Positions 19,844 through 29,526 of a stretch of 64,000 nucleotides of DNA are shown here, in pieces; position 1 is the first letter of the stretch, and every line of letters starts with the position of its first letter. The DNA is from Paratissierella segnis. GTDB taxonomy: Bacteria > Bacillota > Clostridia > Tissierellales > Tissierellaceae. A program made the position numbers and the translations under genes. The stretch lies in NCBI RefSeq assembly GCF_014385195.1, contig NZ_JACRTG010000007.1, positions 4,492 to 68,491 of the forward strand, written 5' to 3'. The notes beneath the pieces were generated by a model. That model made no database searches and was not told the origin of the DNA. It was given only the letters and a program-made list of their open reading frames with translations.

Positions 19844-20034
19844 CATTTGAAGTCTTTGGTATAGCATACCTTTATTATGTAAAATGCGAATAATTTCTAA
19901 TTTTTGTAACCTTTATTTAACTATATTGTAACAAATCAAACTCAAAGGCGGGTATATACTAATAATAGCAAATGAATTAGTTTTAGAGTAAAAATTATTG
20001 AATTTGTCAAATTTAAATGAGGAGGAGAAGTTAT

Positions 20035-20961
20035 ATGATTAAATCAAAGATTAAAAATATAATTGTATTAGGTATATGTTTTGCAGCATTGGCATCAACG
20101 GCATCGCTTGGTGCGGAAGATATAAAAACTATTAAAGAAAAATCTATAGTACCAATAACTTATCACGAAAATCAAATTACCAAAGAAGATAAAAATGTTG
20201 CAATTCAAATAGATGATCAATGGATAAAATTAAAGGCAGAACCATTCATTGAAAAAGGTCATACATTGATGCCCATCTTTGAAGTTGCAGATGCGTTAGA
20301 TGTTGAGGTGGAATGGGATGATAAAAAAGGAATCCTCAAAATCAATACTTTGAATACTACAATTGAATTGGATATTAATAAGGATATTGCAAAGATTATA
20401 AAAAATACAGAGGGAACGCCAGAGGAAGGGACGATAAGATTAGATGTAAAACCTAAAATTGTGGATGACGATATATTCGTTCCCGGTCGTTTTATTGCAG
20501 AAACCTTAGGAGATGATGTTGATTGGGATAACTCATTAAGAGCTATGATCATTCGAACTAAATCAATTGTATATATAAACAGTAAATATAATTTTGAATT
20601 TAAATTACCTGAGAGCTGGAAAGGTTATACAATTGTAAATGATGAATGGCTAGGTAATTATATGAATCAATCACAAGATGATGATCATGAAATTGGTCCT
20701 ATGATTTCTATAAGATATCCTCAATGGACTGCAGAAAATCCACGACAAGATATACCAATAATGGTATTTACAATTGATCAATGGAATTTAGTTCAAAATG
20801 AGAAACTAGGCGTTGGAGCAGCACCTATTCCACCAAAAGAACTTGGCCGTAATAATAAATATGTCTTTGCACTACCTGCACGATATAATTTCAGCTTCTT
20901 ATTAGGATATGAAGAAGTGGAGGACATATTGGAGAATGAGCCATTAAAACCAATAGAATAA
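20035..20961 (+). CDS. Secreted copper amine oxidase N-terminal (stalk) domain protein
   Basis: A 308-residue exported protein. The signal peptide has basic IKSKIKN, a hydrophobic IIVLGICFAALASTASL core and a likely cleavage after LGA. Residues about 45-180 form the stalk-like fold often labelled copper amine oxidase N-terminal domain: HTLMPIFEVADALDVEVEWD, then IFVPGRFIAETLGDDVDWD. This is two copies of the strand-helix repeat ending in a Trp-Asp. In Firmicutes this module is a wall-associated domain, not an amine oxidase. The last 120 residues have a PsbP/MOG1-like look (KYNFEFKLPESWKGYTIV). The ATG follows GGAGGAGAAG. The role is unknown; surface attachment is inference. Confidence 0.8.
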   Translation: MIKSKIKNIIVLGICFAALASTASLGAEDIKTIKEKSIVPITYHENQITKEDKNVAIQIDDQWIKLKAEPFIEKGHTLMPIFEVADALDVEVEWDDKKGILKINTLNTTIELDINKDIAKIIKNTEGTPEEGTIRLDVKPKIVDDDIFVPGRFIAETLGDDVDWDNSLRAMIIRTKSIVYINSKYNFEFKLPESWKGYTIVNDEWLGNYMNQSQDDDHEIGPMISIRYPQWTAENPRQDIPIMVFTIDQWNLVQNEKLGVGAAPIPPKELGRNNKYVFALPARYNFSFLLGYEEVEDILENEPLKPIE

Positions 20962-21009
20962 ATCTATAAATTCCAAAGAAGTTTTTTATATAAGGTGTCC
21001 ATTTTTTAG

Positions 21010-22782
21010 TCACATTTTCAAGCTCTCACTAATAAGATTTTCGAAGGATTTGACTCCTTCAGTGTTCAAATGGACACCATCTTGTTCAAAGTATTCGGGA
21101 TGCTTAGAGGCTATAGAATGCCAGTCAATCAGTGTTATATTTTCTCGTTCTTCAGCTTTTTTACTTAAACTTTCGTTGACTTTGCTTTCCCAGGATCGTG
21201 GCACTCGAACATTTATCAAAAATATATGTGATTTTGAGAAAGAATCAAGCAATCCATCAATTTGTTTGTTTGTAAAGTAGCCATTTGATCCTAATTCAAT
21301 GATAACTGCTTTATCAGAATCATTAAATTCAGTGTATTTACCAGCTAAAGTAGTTCCTTCAGACATTTGCCTTCCAATTTCGCCATCAATTGTTATATTT
21401 TCATATTTTCCATTAAGGCTTGGAGCGACATCCAATATAATTGAATCTCCGATGGCCAATATATCCTTATAACCACTACTTTCTATAGGCAGATTTTCTT
21501 TATCATCTTCAATAGGCACTTGAGTATCCTTCGTCTCTTCATTGAGGCTATTATCATTATTTTTGTCCTCAGTATTTTGATCTGGTTTTTCCGCATTTAT
21601 TGGTTTTATTTTTGGTGTATTAATAGTACCTACTACAAGGCATATAATCACTAAAAGTGACAATATAGCTGCAGCTATTTTTGCTGAGTCTAAGTGATTC
21701 CAATATTTCCATAGATCATGTCTTCGTATTGGAAGTTCTATGAAGCGATATGAAAATTCCGCGACAATACATGTAATAATCAATTGAATTAAGACACGTA
21801 AGTATGACGGATTGCCTATCTCATAAATAGGGGTACTCAAGACCATAATAGGATAATGCCATAGGTATATTTCATAAGATCTTGTCCCAATCCAGCGTAG
21901 AGGTTTCCATGAAAATAATGAGCCCAAAATTCCCTGAGGGTGGCAAACACATGCTATGAGTAATGCTGTGTTTAAACTAAATAAAAATAATCCACCTCTA
22001 TATAAAAATGAATTATATTCATCCATAAACACAACGCTAAATATGAAGATAGAAAAAGAGATAATGCTTACGAGATTTAGCTTATCTTTTTGCTTTATAG
22101 AAATTTTCCCAGACAGAAATTTTGTATCTGCTAGGACAATTGCCAAAAAACTTCCTATCAATAATTCAAAGGCACGAGTATCTGTACCATAATATACACG
22201 GCTTGGATCTGTGCTCGGATTATAAATCATACACATTAAAGCTGCTGAAATCAAAGCTCCATTAAAAACTAAACGTGAAAGTTTATGAGTATTTTTAGTT
22301 GCCTTAAGCCCTATTATAAGTATAAGTGGCCATAAAATATAGAATTGTTCCTGGGCTGCCAAAAACCACATATGTTTAAAAGGGGATGGTGAACCGAAGC
22401 TATCAAAGTAAGAAACTTTGTGAAAAACAAACCACCAGTTAGCAGTATATGTAATAGAAGAGATAATATCTCCCAAGAGATTTGTCGAAAGATTATGGTT
22501 TAAAAAAGCTATCCATAATACAATGACTATAGTCATTAAAAAAACAGATGGGAATATTCTTAAAAAGCGATTCTTCCAAAAAGCTTTTATCTTAAAATTG
22601 TCTTGTGTTAACAAGATTTTAGAGGTAACTAAATAACCGGATAAGACAAAAAATACATCAACTCCTAAAAAGCCGCCTTTAGCCCAATTGAATGTGAAGT
22701 GATAAAAAATCACAGATAAAATTGCAAAGGCACGAAGTCCATCTAATCCAGTTATGTAGCGACGATTGTGTAAAGTGTTCAA
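21010..22782 (-). CDS. OatA-like acyltransferase with C-terminal SGNH domain
   Basis: A 590-residue membrane protein that resembles peptidoglycan or wall-polymer O-acetyltransferases. The N-terminal acyltransferase-3 domain (about residues 1-370) begins YITGLDGLRAFAILSVI and has the catalytic-region YHFTFNWAKGGFLGVDVFFVLSG with about ten membrane segments. An acidic, Asn-rich spacer follows (about 405-440). A C-terminal SGNH hydrolase domain then carries AIGDSIILD (Ser nucleophile), ELGSNGYF (Asn) and DGVHLNTEG (Asp and His). The two domains move an acetyl group across the membrane and onto sugar hydroxyls, which can block lysozyme. I prefer TTG 22782 (GAGGAGAT, 7 nt spacing) over ATG 22806, which lacks a ribosome site. 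It is convergent with the stalk-domain gene. Confidence 0.88.
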   Translation of the reverse strand: MNTLHNRRYITGLDGLRAFAILSVIFYHFTFNWAKGGFLGVDVFFVLSGYLVTSKILLTQDNFKIKAFWKNRFLRIFPSVFLMTIVIVLWIAFLNHNLSTNLLGDIISSITYTANWWFVFHKVSYFDSFGSPSPFKHMWFLAAQEQFYILWPLILIIGLKATKNTHKLSRLVFNGALISAALMCMIYNPSTDPSRVYYGTDTRAFELLIGSFLAIVLADTKFLSGKISIKQKDKLNLVSIISFSIFIFSVVFMDEYNSFLYRGGLFLFSLNTALLIACVCHPQGILGSLFSWKPLRWIGTRSYEIYLWHYPIMVLSTPIYEIGNPSYLRVLIQLIITCIVAEFSYRFIELPIRRHDLWKYWNHLDSAKIAAAILSLLVIICLVVGTINTPKIKPINAEKPDQNTEDKNNDNSLNEETKDTQVPIEDDKENLPIESSGYKDILAIGDSIILDVAPSLNGKYENITIDGEIGRQMSEGTTLAGKYTEFNDSDKAVIIELGSNGYFTNKQIDGLLDSFSKSHIFLINVRVPRSWESKVNESLSKKAEERENITLIDWHSIASKHPEYFEQDGVHLNTEGVKSFENLISESLKM

Positions 22783-23293
22783 TATAATGATCTCCTCTAT
22801 TTTCATAATATTAATTATTCTAAATTAAGTATATCAGCCAGTTGATTGAAAATAGTTTCAAATAAGTTATATTAATATTACAATACAGTTACATATTGTT
22901 TTTTCTATTTAACATTGTATTGGTTTTACACAATGAAAATGATAGAATGACTTGGATAAAATTAAGTCAATAGGAGTAACAAAATAAGCAAATAATAGCT
23001 TATGCCATATCAAAAAAAGCCAGTATTCGATTGAATATTATCGTAAGTGTTTACAGTTACTATAACAATATAGATTTGTTATCGGAAAATTTGTGCCATT
23101 CCTAAAGACATTGAGTCTCTAATGAATAGTACTATATTTTCAAAAATTGAAAAGATTTTACCTTATTAAAAATTATAACATATCTTGCAATCGTTTTTAC
23201 AAATTCTTGTGTTATAATACTAATTGAAAAAGATAACTTGTATCTTGGAATCAAAATTATCGTCAAATAAATTGTAAAAGGAGAATATAAATT
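22783..23293. other. Intergenic region between the acyltransferase gene and PTS cassette 1
   Basis: No gene is seen. It carries the divergent upstream regions of the acyltransferase (-) and PTS IIB (+) genes. A weak cre-like palindrome CGTAAGTGTTTACA lies at 23042-23055. A TATAAT at 23213-23218 lies about 75 nt before the IIB start but has no good -35, which suggests an activated promoter. The rest is featureless A/T-rich DNA. Confidence 0.5.
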
Positions 23294-23794
23294 ATGGCCG
23301 ATTTATCATTAGTTCGTATTGATAGTAGATTAATCCATGGGCAGGTACTTATAATGTGGACAAAAATGTTTCCGTCTAAAAAAATTATTATCGTTGATGA
23401 TGAAATAGCTAATGACAAATTTATGTTTCAAGTATTTAAATTAGCGTCTCCGCCAAAAATAAAGCTAGAAATTTTCACAACAGATGATGCTGCAAAAAAA
23501 TGGAAAGAAAACAAATTTGGGTCATTAGGACCGGTTTTTGTCTTATTTAAGAATGTTCCTGTTATGTATGAGGCATATAAAAAGGGATTTGAGTTTGACA
23601 AATTGCAACTAGGGGGAATAGGTGGAGGCGAAGGTAGAATTCCAGTGACCGGAAATATTAATTTAGACGAAAGCGATGCTAAGATGCTAGAAGAATTACA
23701 TAAAATAGGACTTGATATTTCTTTTCAGGTTACTCCTGATACAAGTAAAAAAGATTGGTCTTCAATTAAAGATAAGTTTTTTCCTAATGTGTAA
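23294..23794 (+). CDS. PTS mannose/fructose/sorbose-family IIB component
   Basis: A 166-residue cytoplasmic phosphocarrier. RIDSRLIHGQVLIMW at about residues 8-22 holds the phosphorylated His (the His of LIHGQ). FVLFKNVPVMYEA and LQLGGIGGGEGR match the family core. It accepts phosphate from IIA and passes it to the sugar imported by IIC-IID. The ATG follows AAAGGAG. A strong terminator (23813-23840) and 209 nt separate it from the aldolase gene. It is therefore transcribed as its own unit, even though the only IIA and IIC-IID nearby on this strand are about 2 kb downstream. Confidence 0.93.
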   Translation: MADLSLVRIDSRLIHGQVLIMWTKMFPSKKIIIVDDEIANDKFMFQVFKLASPPKIKLEIFTTDDAAKKWKENKFGSLGPVFVLFKNVPVMYEAYKKGFEFDKLQLGGIGGGEGRIPVTGNINLDESDAKMLEELHKIGLDISFQVTPDTSKKDWSSIKDKFFPNV

Positions 23795-23812
23795 TAAAAT
23801 AAAAGTTATGAT

Positions 23813-23840
23813 AAAAACACCAAAAATGGTGTTTTTTTTA
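23813..23840 (+). terminator. Intrinsic terminator after PTS IIB
   Basis: AACACC and GGTGTT form a stem around AAAAAT and are followed by TTTTTTT. Confidence 0.85.
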
Positions 23841-23916
23841 ATATAGAAAAACAAATATAAATGCTGATTTCCATTTTTTTAATATATTTTCATCTTTTGA
23901 AAATTAACTTGGAAAG

Positions 23917-23930
23917 TGTAAAAGGTTTCA
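23917..23930 (+). promoter_or_regulatory. cre-like site upstream of the aldolase operon
   Basis: TGTAAAAGGTTTCA differs from the CcpA cre pattern TGNAANCGNWNNCA at one position (A for the central C). It lies 74 nt upstream of the aldolase start, so carbon catabolite control is plausible. Confidence 0.5.
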
Positions 23931-24003
23931 ATATGCGATAGGTACATTAAATATAAATTATGCTATTATTGGTTTACAAAACAAATCAAAAGGAGGAAAT
24001 TTT

Positions 24004-24855
24004 ATGTTAATTACAATGGGAGAAATGCTTATAGAAGCAAAGAAAAAAAATTATGCCATACCAGCTCCAAATGTTTGGGATGAATTTTCAATTAGAGCTG
24101 CCATAGAAGCAGGAGAAGAATGTGACAGTCCTGTAATTTTAGATGGCTCTTATGAAGAAAGCAAAGGAGATAAAGCTCCTCAAATCATGTATGAACAAAT
24201 GCTTTATGCAATTCCTATGGCAAAAGCGGCTAAGGTACCTGTTGCTATAAATTTAGATCATGGTAAAACATTTAAACAAGCAATGATAGCAATTAAAGCA
24301 GGATACACATCAGTGATGATAGATTGTAGTAGTTGTCCGTTTGAAGAAAATGTTGAAAAGGTTAAGCAAGTAGTTGATGCAGCTCATGCAGTTGGTGTAA
24401 GTGTCGAAGCAGAACTTGGACATGTAGGAAGAGGAACAAATTATGCTGTAGATGGGAAAGCCAATTTAACACGGCCGGAGGAAGCTATTAAATACGTTGA
24501 ATTCACAGGTGTTGACTGCTTGGCGGTTGCAGTAGGAACAGCACACGGGCCATATATAGGCACACCTCATATAGATTTTGAACGTCTTGAAGAAATTAGA
24601 AATGCAGTAGATATACCCTTGGTAATGCATGGTGGTTCGGGTACGGGTGATGTAAATCTTAGCAAGGCTGCAAGAAGTGGAATCAACAAGGTGAATTTAT
24701 ATACAGATTTAGTAACAGCCGGAATGAATGAGTTAAGAAAATTTGATTTGGGAAATGAATATGATTTTAGCAAAGCTGTTAAAGTTGCATTTGAAGGATA
24801 TAAATCAAAGATTAAATTCTATATGGATCTATTGGGATCATCCAATAACGCATAA
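24004..24855 (+). CDS. Class II (zinc) fructose/tagatose-bisphosphate-type aldolase
   Basis: A 283-residue class II aldolase. Zinc and phosphate motifs are all visible. NLDHGKTF (about residue 83) carries the first zinc His, and EAELGHVGRG the acidic ligand region. AVAVGTAHGPY (about 180) carries the second zinc His. VMHGGSGTGD (about 208) has the third His and the phosphate-binding Gly-rich turn. Such enzymes split a ketose-1,6-bisphosphate, or a ketose-1-phosphate in some members, into DHAP and an aldehyde. The start follows AAAAGGAGG. The gene leads a four-gene set with a zinc dehydrogenase, PTS IIA and IIC-IID, so it likely cleaves the phosphorylated sugar imported by this PTS. The exact substrate is unknown. 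Confidence 0.9.
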   Translation: MLITMGEMLIEAKKKNYAIPAPNVWDEFSIRAAIEAGEECDSPVILDGSYEESKGDKAPQIMYEQMLYAIPMAKAAKVPVAINLDHGKTFKQAMIAIKAGYTSVMIDCSSCPFEENVEKVKQVVDAAHAVGVSVEAELGHVGRGTNYAVDGKANLTRPEEAIKYVEFTGVDCLAVAVGTAHGPYIGTPHIDFERLEEIRNAVDIPLVMHGGSGTGDVNLSKAARSGINKVNLYTDLVTAGMNELRKFDLGNEYDFSKAVKVAFEGYKSKIKFYMDLLGSSNNA

Positions 24856-24885
24856 TTTACAGAAAAAGAATAAGGAGGCAAAAAA

Positions 24886-25950
24886 ATGGCGGGTAAGGAA
24901 ATCGTTTTTGGGGCAATAATGGATATGCATAAAACTGAATTGCATAAAGTAGTACTTCCTGAATTAGCACCTGATGAAATATTGCTGAAAATGGAAAAAA
25001 TTAACCTATGTACTACCGATTATCAACATTGGATGGGTTTAAGAAATCACTATGGGTTTCCAAAAGCTGATGGGCATGAATATTCAGGTATAATAATAGA
25101 AAAAGGTTCAGATGTCGGGGATAATCTTCAAATAGGGGACAGAGTTTCTGGAGGGTATAAGGGGTGCGGGTATTGCATTCCATGTAGAGAAGGTTTCCCT
25201 AATGAGTGTATAAACAAGGATTCTGTTTCTACGAGATACGCAATAGAATTTAAAGGTGGAAAAGCTTTTGCAAATTACAAAATTCTTTCTGCGAAAGAAG
25301 CGGTTAAAGTTTCCAAAGATATCCCTGCAGAGGAAGCAGGCTTTCTGGAACCTGTTTCCACAGCAGTTGAATGTGCGTTTAGAGCTAAAATTAAACCTAC
25401 TGAGGATGTTGTGATTATCGGTGCAGGTACAATGGGAATCGTAAATGCTCAAGTTGCTCACGCTTTTGGTGCAAGAGTAATAATTAGTGATATTTCAGAT
25501 AAGAAAGTTGAAACGGCAAAAAAAATGGGATTTGCGGAAGTGATTCATTCAAGAAAGACAGATCCTGTAGAAGAAGTAAAAAGGTTAACCAATGGTAAGG
25601 GAGCAGATGTTGTTATTGCCGCAGTAGGAAATACTATTGCCTATAAGCAGGGCATGGAAATGCTTAAACATTTTAGAGGAAGATTTATGGTATTTCCTGC
25701 AGGATATCCAAAACCTGAGTTGGAAATTGATCCTAATGAGATGCATTACCGAAAAATAGAAATAATCGGTTCCTATGAAGCCAATGATTATGATTACCTG
25801 ATAGCAAGCAGATTGCTAAGCTATAAGATGATTAATATGAGTTATGCTTTGGAAGGAAAGGCTTTCCCGTTAAAAAACATTAACGACGCATTTGAAGCTG
25901 CTTCTATTCCTGATTCTTATAGAGTTACTATCGATTTGCAAGACATATAA
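24886..25950 (+). CDS. Zinc-binding alcohol/polyol dehydrogenase (MDR family)
   Basis: A 354-residue medium-chain dehydrogenase. The catalytic zinc ligands are Cys in NLCTTDYQHW (about residue 42) and the His-Glu pair in ADGHEYSG (about 66). The structural zinc loop GCGYCIPCREGFPNEC (about 91-106) carries four Cys. The NAD-binding Rossmann motif is VIIGAGTMGIVNAQVA (about 171). The family oxidises polyols, threonine or polyol phosphates. Placed 30 nt after the aldolase gene and 14 nt before the PTS IIA gene, it probably converts an imported polyol phosphate to the ketose phosphate used by the aldolase; this is inference. The start follows AAGGAGG. Confidence 0.88.
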   Translation: MAGKEIVFGAIMDMHKTELHKVVLPELAPDEILLKMEKINLCTTDYQHWMGLRNHYGFPKADGHEYSGIIIEKGSDVGDNLQIGDRVSGGYKGCGYCIPCREGFPNECINKDSVSTRYAIEFKGGKAFANYKILSAKEAVKVSKDIPAEEAGFLEPVSTAVECAFRAKIKPTEDVVIIGAGTMGIVNAQVAHAFGARVIISDISDKKVETAKKMGFAEVIHSRKTDPVEEVKRLTNGKGADVVIAAVGNTIAYKQGMEMLKHFRGRFMVFPAGYPKPELEIDPNEMHYRKIEIIGSYEANDYDYLIASRLLSYKMINMSYALEGKAFPLKNINDAFEAASIPDSYRVTIDLQDI

Positions 25951-25964
25951 GGGGGTAAAATTGT

Positions 25965-26402
25965 ATGCGCAAAATATTTGATGAACAAAACATAAACCCA
26001 CATGTACCAGGTATAATTATATTAACACATGGCCCCTTAGCTATAAGTTTAGTTGAGTCAGTTGAAATGCTATGTTTAAAGGTTGAAAATCTGGCAGCAT
26101 TTTCTCTAGATGAAAATGATGCACCTGAATATTATCATGATGAATTTATAAAAGCATTAAATGCTTTTCCTAAGAGTTCAATAGTATTACTGGATTTATT
26201 TGGAGGCACTCCATGTAATCAATTAGTTGTTCATATGAAGAAAAATGAGGCAACTTGTTTAGCTTTAACAGGTGTAAATATGCCTATTTTAGTAGAAGCT
26301 ATTTCTTTGAGAGGGATGTATAAAGGCAACGGACTATTAAAAGAGCTTAAAAAGATTGGAAATGAAGGTATAGTGAATATAAATGAACTGCTACTAGATT
26401 AA
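25965..26402 (+). CDS. PTS mannose/fructose-family IIA component
   Basis: A 145-residue IIA domain protein. IIILTHGPLAISLVESVEML at about residues 17-36 contains the phosphorylated His, and the hallmark LLDLFGGTPCNQLV is at about 75-88. VNMPILVEAI completes the fold. It takes phosphate from HPr-His and gives it to IIB. The N-terminal 15 residues (RKIFDEQNINPHVPG) extend beyond the usual IIA start and have no clear role. ATG 25965 is preceded by AAGGGGG. It is co-transcribed with the dehydrogenase gene. Confidence 0.92.
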   Translation: MRKIFDEQNINPHVPGIIILTHGPLAISLVESVEMLCLKVENLAAFSLDENDAPEYYHDEFIKALNAFPKSSIVLLDLFGGTPCNQLVVHMKKNEATCLALTGVNMPILVEAISLRGMYKGNGLLKELKKIGNEGIVNINELLLD

Positions 26403-26449
26403 GAATTATTTTAATTAAAATTAAATAAATTTAATCAAGGAGGGATAAA

Positions 26450-28054
26450 ATGACTTTTTTACAGGCATTATTTATAACTATAATTTATTGGTTAAATAAA
26501 GTTGAATTATCAAATTATTTCAGTTGGTGGATGTTTGGCAGAGCTATTACTTGTGGATTTTGGTCAGGATTGATTTTAGGAGATGTAGTAACCGGAGTTA
26601 TAGCAGGCGGTGTAATTCAGTTAATTTATGCAGGACAGTCAGGAGCAGGAGGGGTTATTCCCAATGATGAAGGAGCAGCGGGTTTATTGGGAAGTGCTGT
26701 TGTAATACTATCTGGGATTGAACCCGGTCTTGCAATTTCAATCGCAGTTGCGGTTGGACTATTATTTGCTCAATTGGATATTATTAAGAGAATAATTCAT
26801 GGTTACTTTGGGAAGCTGGTTGACAAATATGCTGCTGAAGGCAATGTCAAAGGCATTTATAAGGTTGGATTGGGATATACAATGATATTAAAAGCAATAT
26901 TATTTGGTGTTCCGATGTTTATAGCTACGTATTATGGGACTACAGTAATCGGTAATTTAATGAATTTATTGCCTGAATGGTTGACAAATGCTTTGACAGT
27001 TGCAGGTGGAATGCTTCCTGCTATTGGATTTGCAATGATAATTGTCATGATCGGGCGGCTTGACCTAATTCCATTTTTCATTGGAGGGTTTTTATTATCA
27101 GGATATACGTCATTAGGAATAATGCCAAAAGTATATATTGCTCTTGCAATAAGCTACTTATATATAATTTTTACAAATAAGAGTAAAGAAGAAGAGGAAG
27201 CTTTCGAGGAAGAACTTCAAGAAATTGAACCACCAAAAAGATTATTATCTAGGAAAGACCTGAACATGACCTTAGTAAGATGGTTGTTATTTGTTGAAAT
27301 TTGTAATAGTTTTGATAAACAACAAGGAGTAGGTTTCTGTATGGCAATGGCTCCGGCTATGAAGAAAATTTATAAAGATGACCCTGAAGAAATGAAGGCC
27401 TCTTTGGTGCAGCATGCTGAATTCTACAATACATGTGCATCAATAGGATCTATTATTACAGGGATTGTTCTATCAATGGAAGAACAAAGAGCTCAGGGTT
27501 TGCCGATTACAAGAGATGCTATAAGAACTGTTAAGGTTGGATTAATGGGCACACTTGCAGGTATTCATGAGTCTATTATTAATGGTGCTGTTCAACCTTT
27601 AATATTATTGACATTTGCAAATATAGCAGCTCAAGGGAAAGTATGGGCTCCGTTTGCTTTTGTTGCTTGTATGTTAATTTCAGTAATGTTTATTGAAAGC
27701 TATTTTTCATATAGGGCAGGTTATAAAATGGGGTCAAGTGCAGCGGTAAAATTACTTCAAGGCGGAAAAATGCAGACTGTATTATCATTCTTCTCTGTCC
27801 TAGGGATGTTTATGGTTGGATGCTTATGTTTCTCAAGCATATCAATGCCTGTTGCTTTGACAATTGCAACAAGATCAAGCTCAATTGCTCTTCAAAGCAT
27901 ATTTGACATGTTGGCACCTGGAATTCTTCCATTGGTTCTAATTTTATCTCTATATAAATATTATACAAGTGGAGCTAAGAATGCGATGCTGAAAGCAACA
28001 CTATATGTATTAATTACAGGGTTTGTTTTAGGGGCAATAGGATTCTTAGGATAA
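26450..28054 (+). CDS. Fused PTS IIC-IID membrane permease (mannose family)
   Basis: A 534-residue protein made of IIC (about residues 1-250) joined to IID (about 265-534). The IIC half has FWSGLILGDVVTGVIAGGVIQLIYAGQSGAGG and several membrane helices. An acidic linker (KSKEEEEAFEEELQEIE) leads into LLSRKDLNMTLVRWLLFVE, the normal start of a IID protein. IID motifs follow, such as FCMAMAPAMKKIYKDDPEE, HAEFYNTCASIGSIITG and KVGLMGTLAGI. In most Firmicutes these are separate genes. The fusion forms the sugar channel and receives IIB phosphate. A GGAGGG site lies before ATG 26450. A second, diverged fusion occurs at 46209-47813. Confidence 0.92.
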   Translation: MTFLQALFITIIYWLNKVELSNYFSWWMFGRAITCGFWSGLILGDVVTGVIAGGVIQLIYAGQSGAGGVIPNDEGAAGLLGSAVVILSGIEPGLAISIAVAVGLLFAQLDIIKRIIHGYFGKLVDKYAAEGNVKGIYKVGLGYTMILKAILFGVPMFIATYYGTTVIGNLMNLLPEWLTNALTVAGGMLPAIGFAMIIVMIGRLDLIPFFIGGFLLSGYTSLGIMPKVYIALAISYLYIIFTNKSKEEEEAFEEELQEIEPPKRLLSRKDLNMTLVRWLLFVEICNSFDKQQGVGFCMAMAPAMKKIYKDDPEEMKASLVQHAEFYNTCASIGSIITGIVLSMEEQRAQGLPITRDAIRTVKVGLMGTLAGIHESIINGAVQPLILLTFANIAAQGKVWAPFAFVACMLISVMFIESYFSYRAGYKMGSSAAVKLLQGGKMQTVLSFFSVLGMFMVGCLCFSSISMPVALTIATRSSSIALQSIFDMLAPGILPLVLILSLYKYYTSGAKNAMLKATLYVLITGFVLGAIGFLG

Positions 28055-28087
28055 GATAAACTATGAAGAAAGGAAGAACATAAAATA

Positions 28088-29062
28088 ATGGAAGAAAGGA
28101 AAAAAGTATTAGTTATATTGGATATAAATAAAGAACAAAAAGAAAGAGTAATTGCAGTCGCTCCGAATTATAAGTATAATTTTCATAAATCACTTTCTAC
28201 AGTAACAAGGGAAATTGTTCAGGAAGCAAATATAATTATTGGAAACCCTTCCAAAGATAGGGTAAGAGGAAGTGAGGCACTTGAATTCCTTCAGCTTTCA
28301 AGCGCAGGATCAGAATCATATGTCAAGGAGGGTATTTTAAATAAAGATGTTATTTTAGCAAATGCAACAGGGGCTTATGGTCAGGGGATTTCAGAGTATA
28401 TGATTTCATTAGTACTTGCTTTGTTTAGAAATTTACATATATATAGAGATAATCAAAGCAAGCATTTATGGCAAGATGCAGGTAATAGTAGATTGGTAAG
28501 AGAAAGCACAGTTTTGATTTTGGGACCTGGAGATATAGGTGGTTCATTTGCAAAAAAAATGCATAATCTGGGAGCAAAAACTATCAGTGTAAGAAGGACT
28601 ATGGGTACAAAACCGGAATATATTGATGAACAATATACGAATGATTCACTTGATAGTTTAATACCTCGTGCTGATGTAATAGCTCTTTCACTTCCTAATA
28701 CACCAGCTACTACCAATATAATCAACAAAGACAGAATTGCATTAATGAAGAAAAGTGCAATAGTAATAAATGTGGGAAGAGGAAATGCTATTGAAATGGA
28801 GGCTTTATATGAAGCTTTAAAGACCAAAAGAATAGCAGGTGCAGGATTAGATGTTTTCCCAGAAGAGCCACTTCCAGTTGATAGTCCTTTATGGGATTTG
28901 GATAATCTTATTATTACACCTCATAATAATGGTGGAGAGCCTAAAAGCACAAATACAAAAATTATTGAATTATGTATAAAAAACTATACGGATTACATTA
29001 ATAAAGGCAAGGTTGCTACAGAAGTAGATTTTAAAACCGGCTATAAAAAATCTATAGTTTAA
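28088..29062 (+). CDS. D-2-hydroxyacid dehydrogenase-family protein
   Basis: A 324-residue NAD-dependent dehydrogenase. The nucleotide-binding motif reads ILGPGDIGGSFAKKMHNLG (about residue 143). The catalytic Arg lies in NVGRGNAIEM (about 232), the Glu in DVFPEEPLP (about 261) and the His in ITPHNNGG (about 280). These match the glyoxylate/hydroxypyruvate reductase-like group. Such enzymes reduce 2-keto acids to D-hydroxy acids. It follows the IIC-IID gene by 33 nt and is the last gene before a terminator, so it likely serves the same sugar or sugar-acid pathway. The true substrate is not evident. The usual GLG of the motif is GPG here. Confidence 0.9.
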   Translation: MEERKKVLVILDINKEQKERVIAVAPNYKYNFHKSLSTVTREIVQEANIIIGNPSKDRVRGSEALEFLQLSSAGSESYVKEGILNKDVILANATGAYGQGISEYMISLVLALFRNLHIYRDNQSKHLWQDAGNSRLVRESTVLILGPGDIGGSFAKKMHNLGAKTISVRRTMGTKPEYIDEQYTNDSLDSLIPRADVIALSLPNTPATTNIINKDRIALMKKSAIVINVGRGNAIEMEALYEALKTKRIAGAGLDVFPEEPLPVDSPLWDLDNLIITPHNNGGEPKSTNTKIIELCIKNYTDYINKGKVATEVDFKTGYKKSIV

Positions 29063-29526
29063 ATACATTTTAGAAAATTAAAAACCATAAGGAAAACTTT
29101 TTCTTATGGTTTTTATTGTAAATATAATATGGTGATGTTAATATATAAGTACTGAAACTAAATTAGATTTTTAACATACTACTGAATAATAGAATAATGG
29201 CCACAGGATGTCTGACAGGAGAACTTTTATAGATGATTTTAAAACAATGATAACAAAACTAGTATTGTTAGGGTAATTAGTTAATTAGGTAGCATGTAAA
29301 TATAGTATAACTCAAACATCAGTAAGAAATTGATTAAGAAAAGGTCTGGTAATACTATAAAACTTGAGGTAATCAATTAGAATTAGAAAATAAAATGTAA
29401 ACTCAAGGAGATGATGATTTTAAAATAAACCTAAATTTTTCTCTAAAGTAATGATATAGATCCATAATTACAAAAGAATGTTATATTTTGGAACATTTAA
29501 AATGCTAAATTATATGGAGGTTAATT
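29063..29526. other. Intergenic region after PTS cassette 1
   Basis: Apart from the terminator at its left edge, only short, stop-ridden A/T-rich sequence is seen. No convincing promoter or gene was found. The right end holds TGGAGG before the RpiR-family start. Confidence 0.5.
29081..29116 (+). terminator. Intrinsic terminator of the aldolase-PTS operon
   Basis: AAAACCATAAG pairs with CTTATGGTTTT around a GAAAACTTTTT loop, followed by T residues. Confidence 0.85.

Noticed and set aside
23140..23290. Sigma-54 promoter search upstream of the PTS IIB gene
   Set aside because: No TGGCAC-N5-TTGC element is present; the only TTGCA near 23195 lacks the -24 half.
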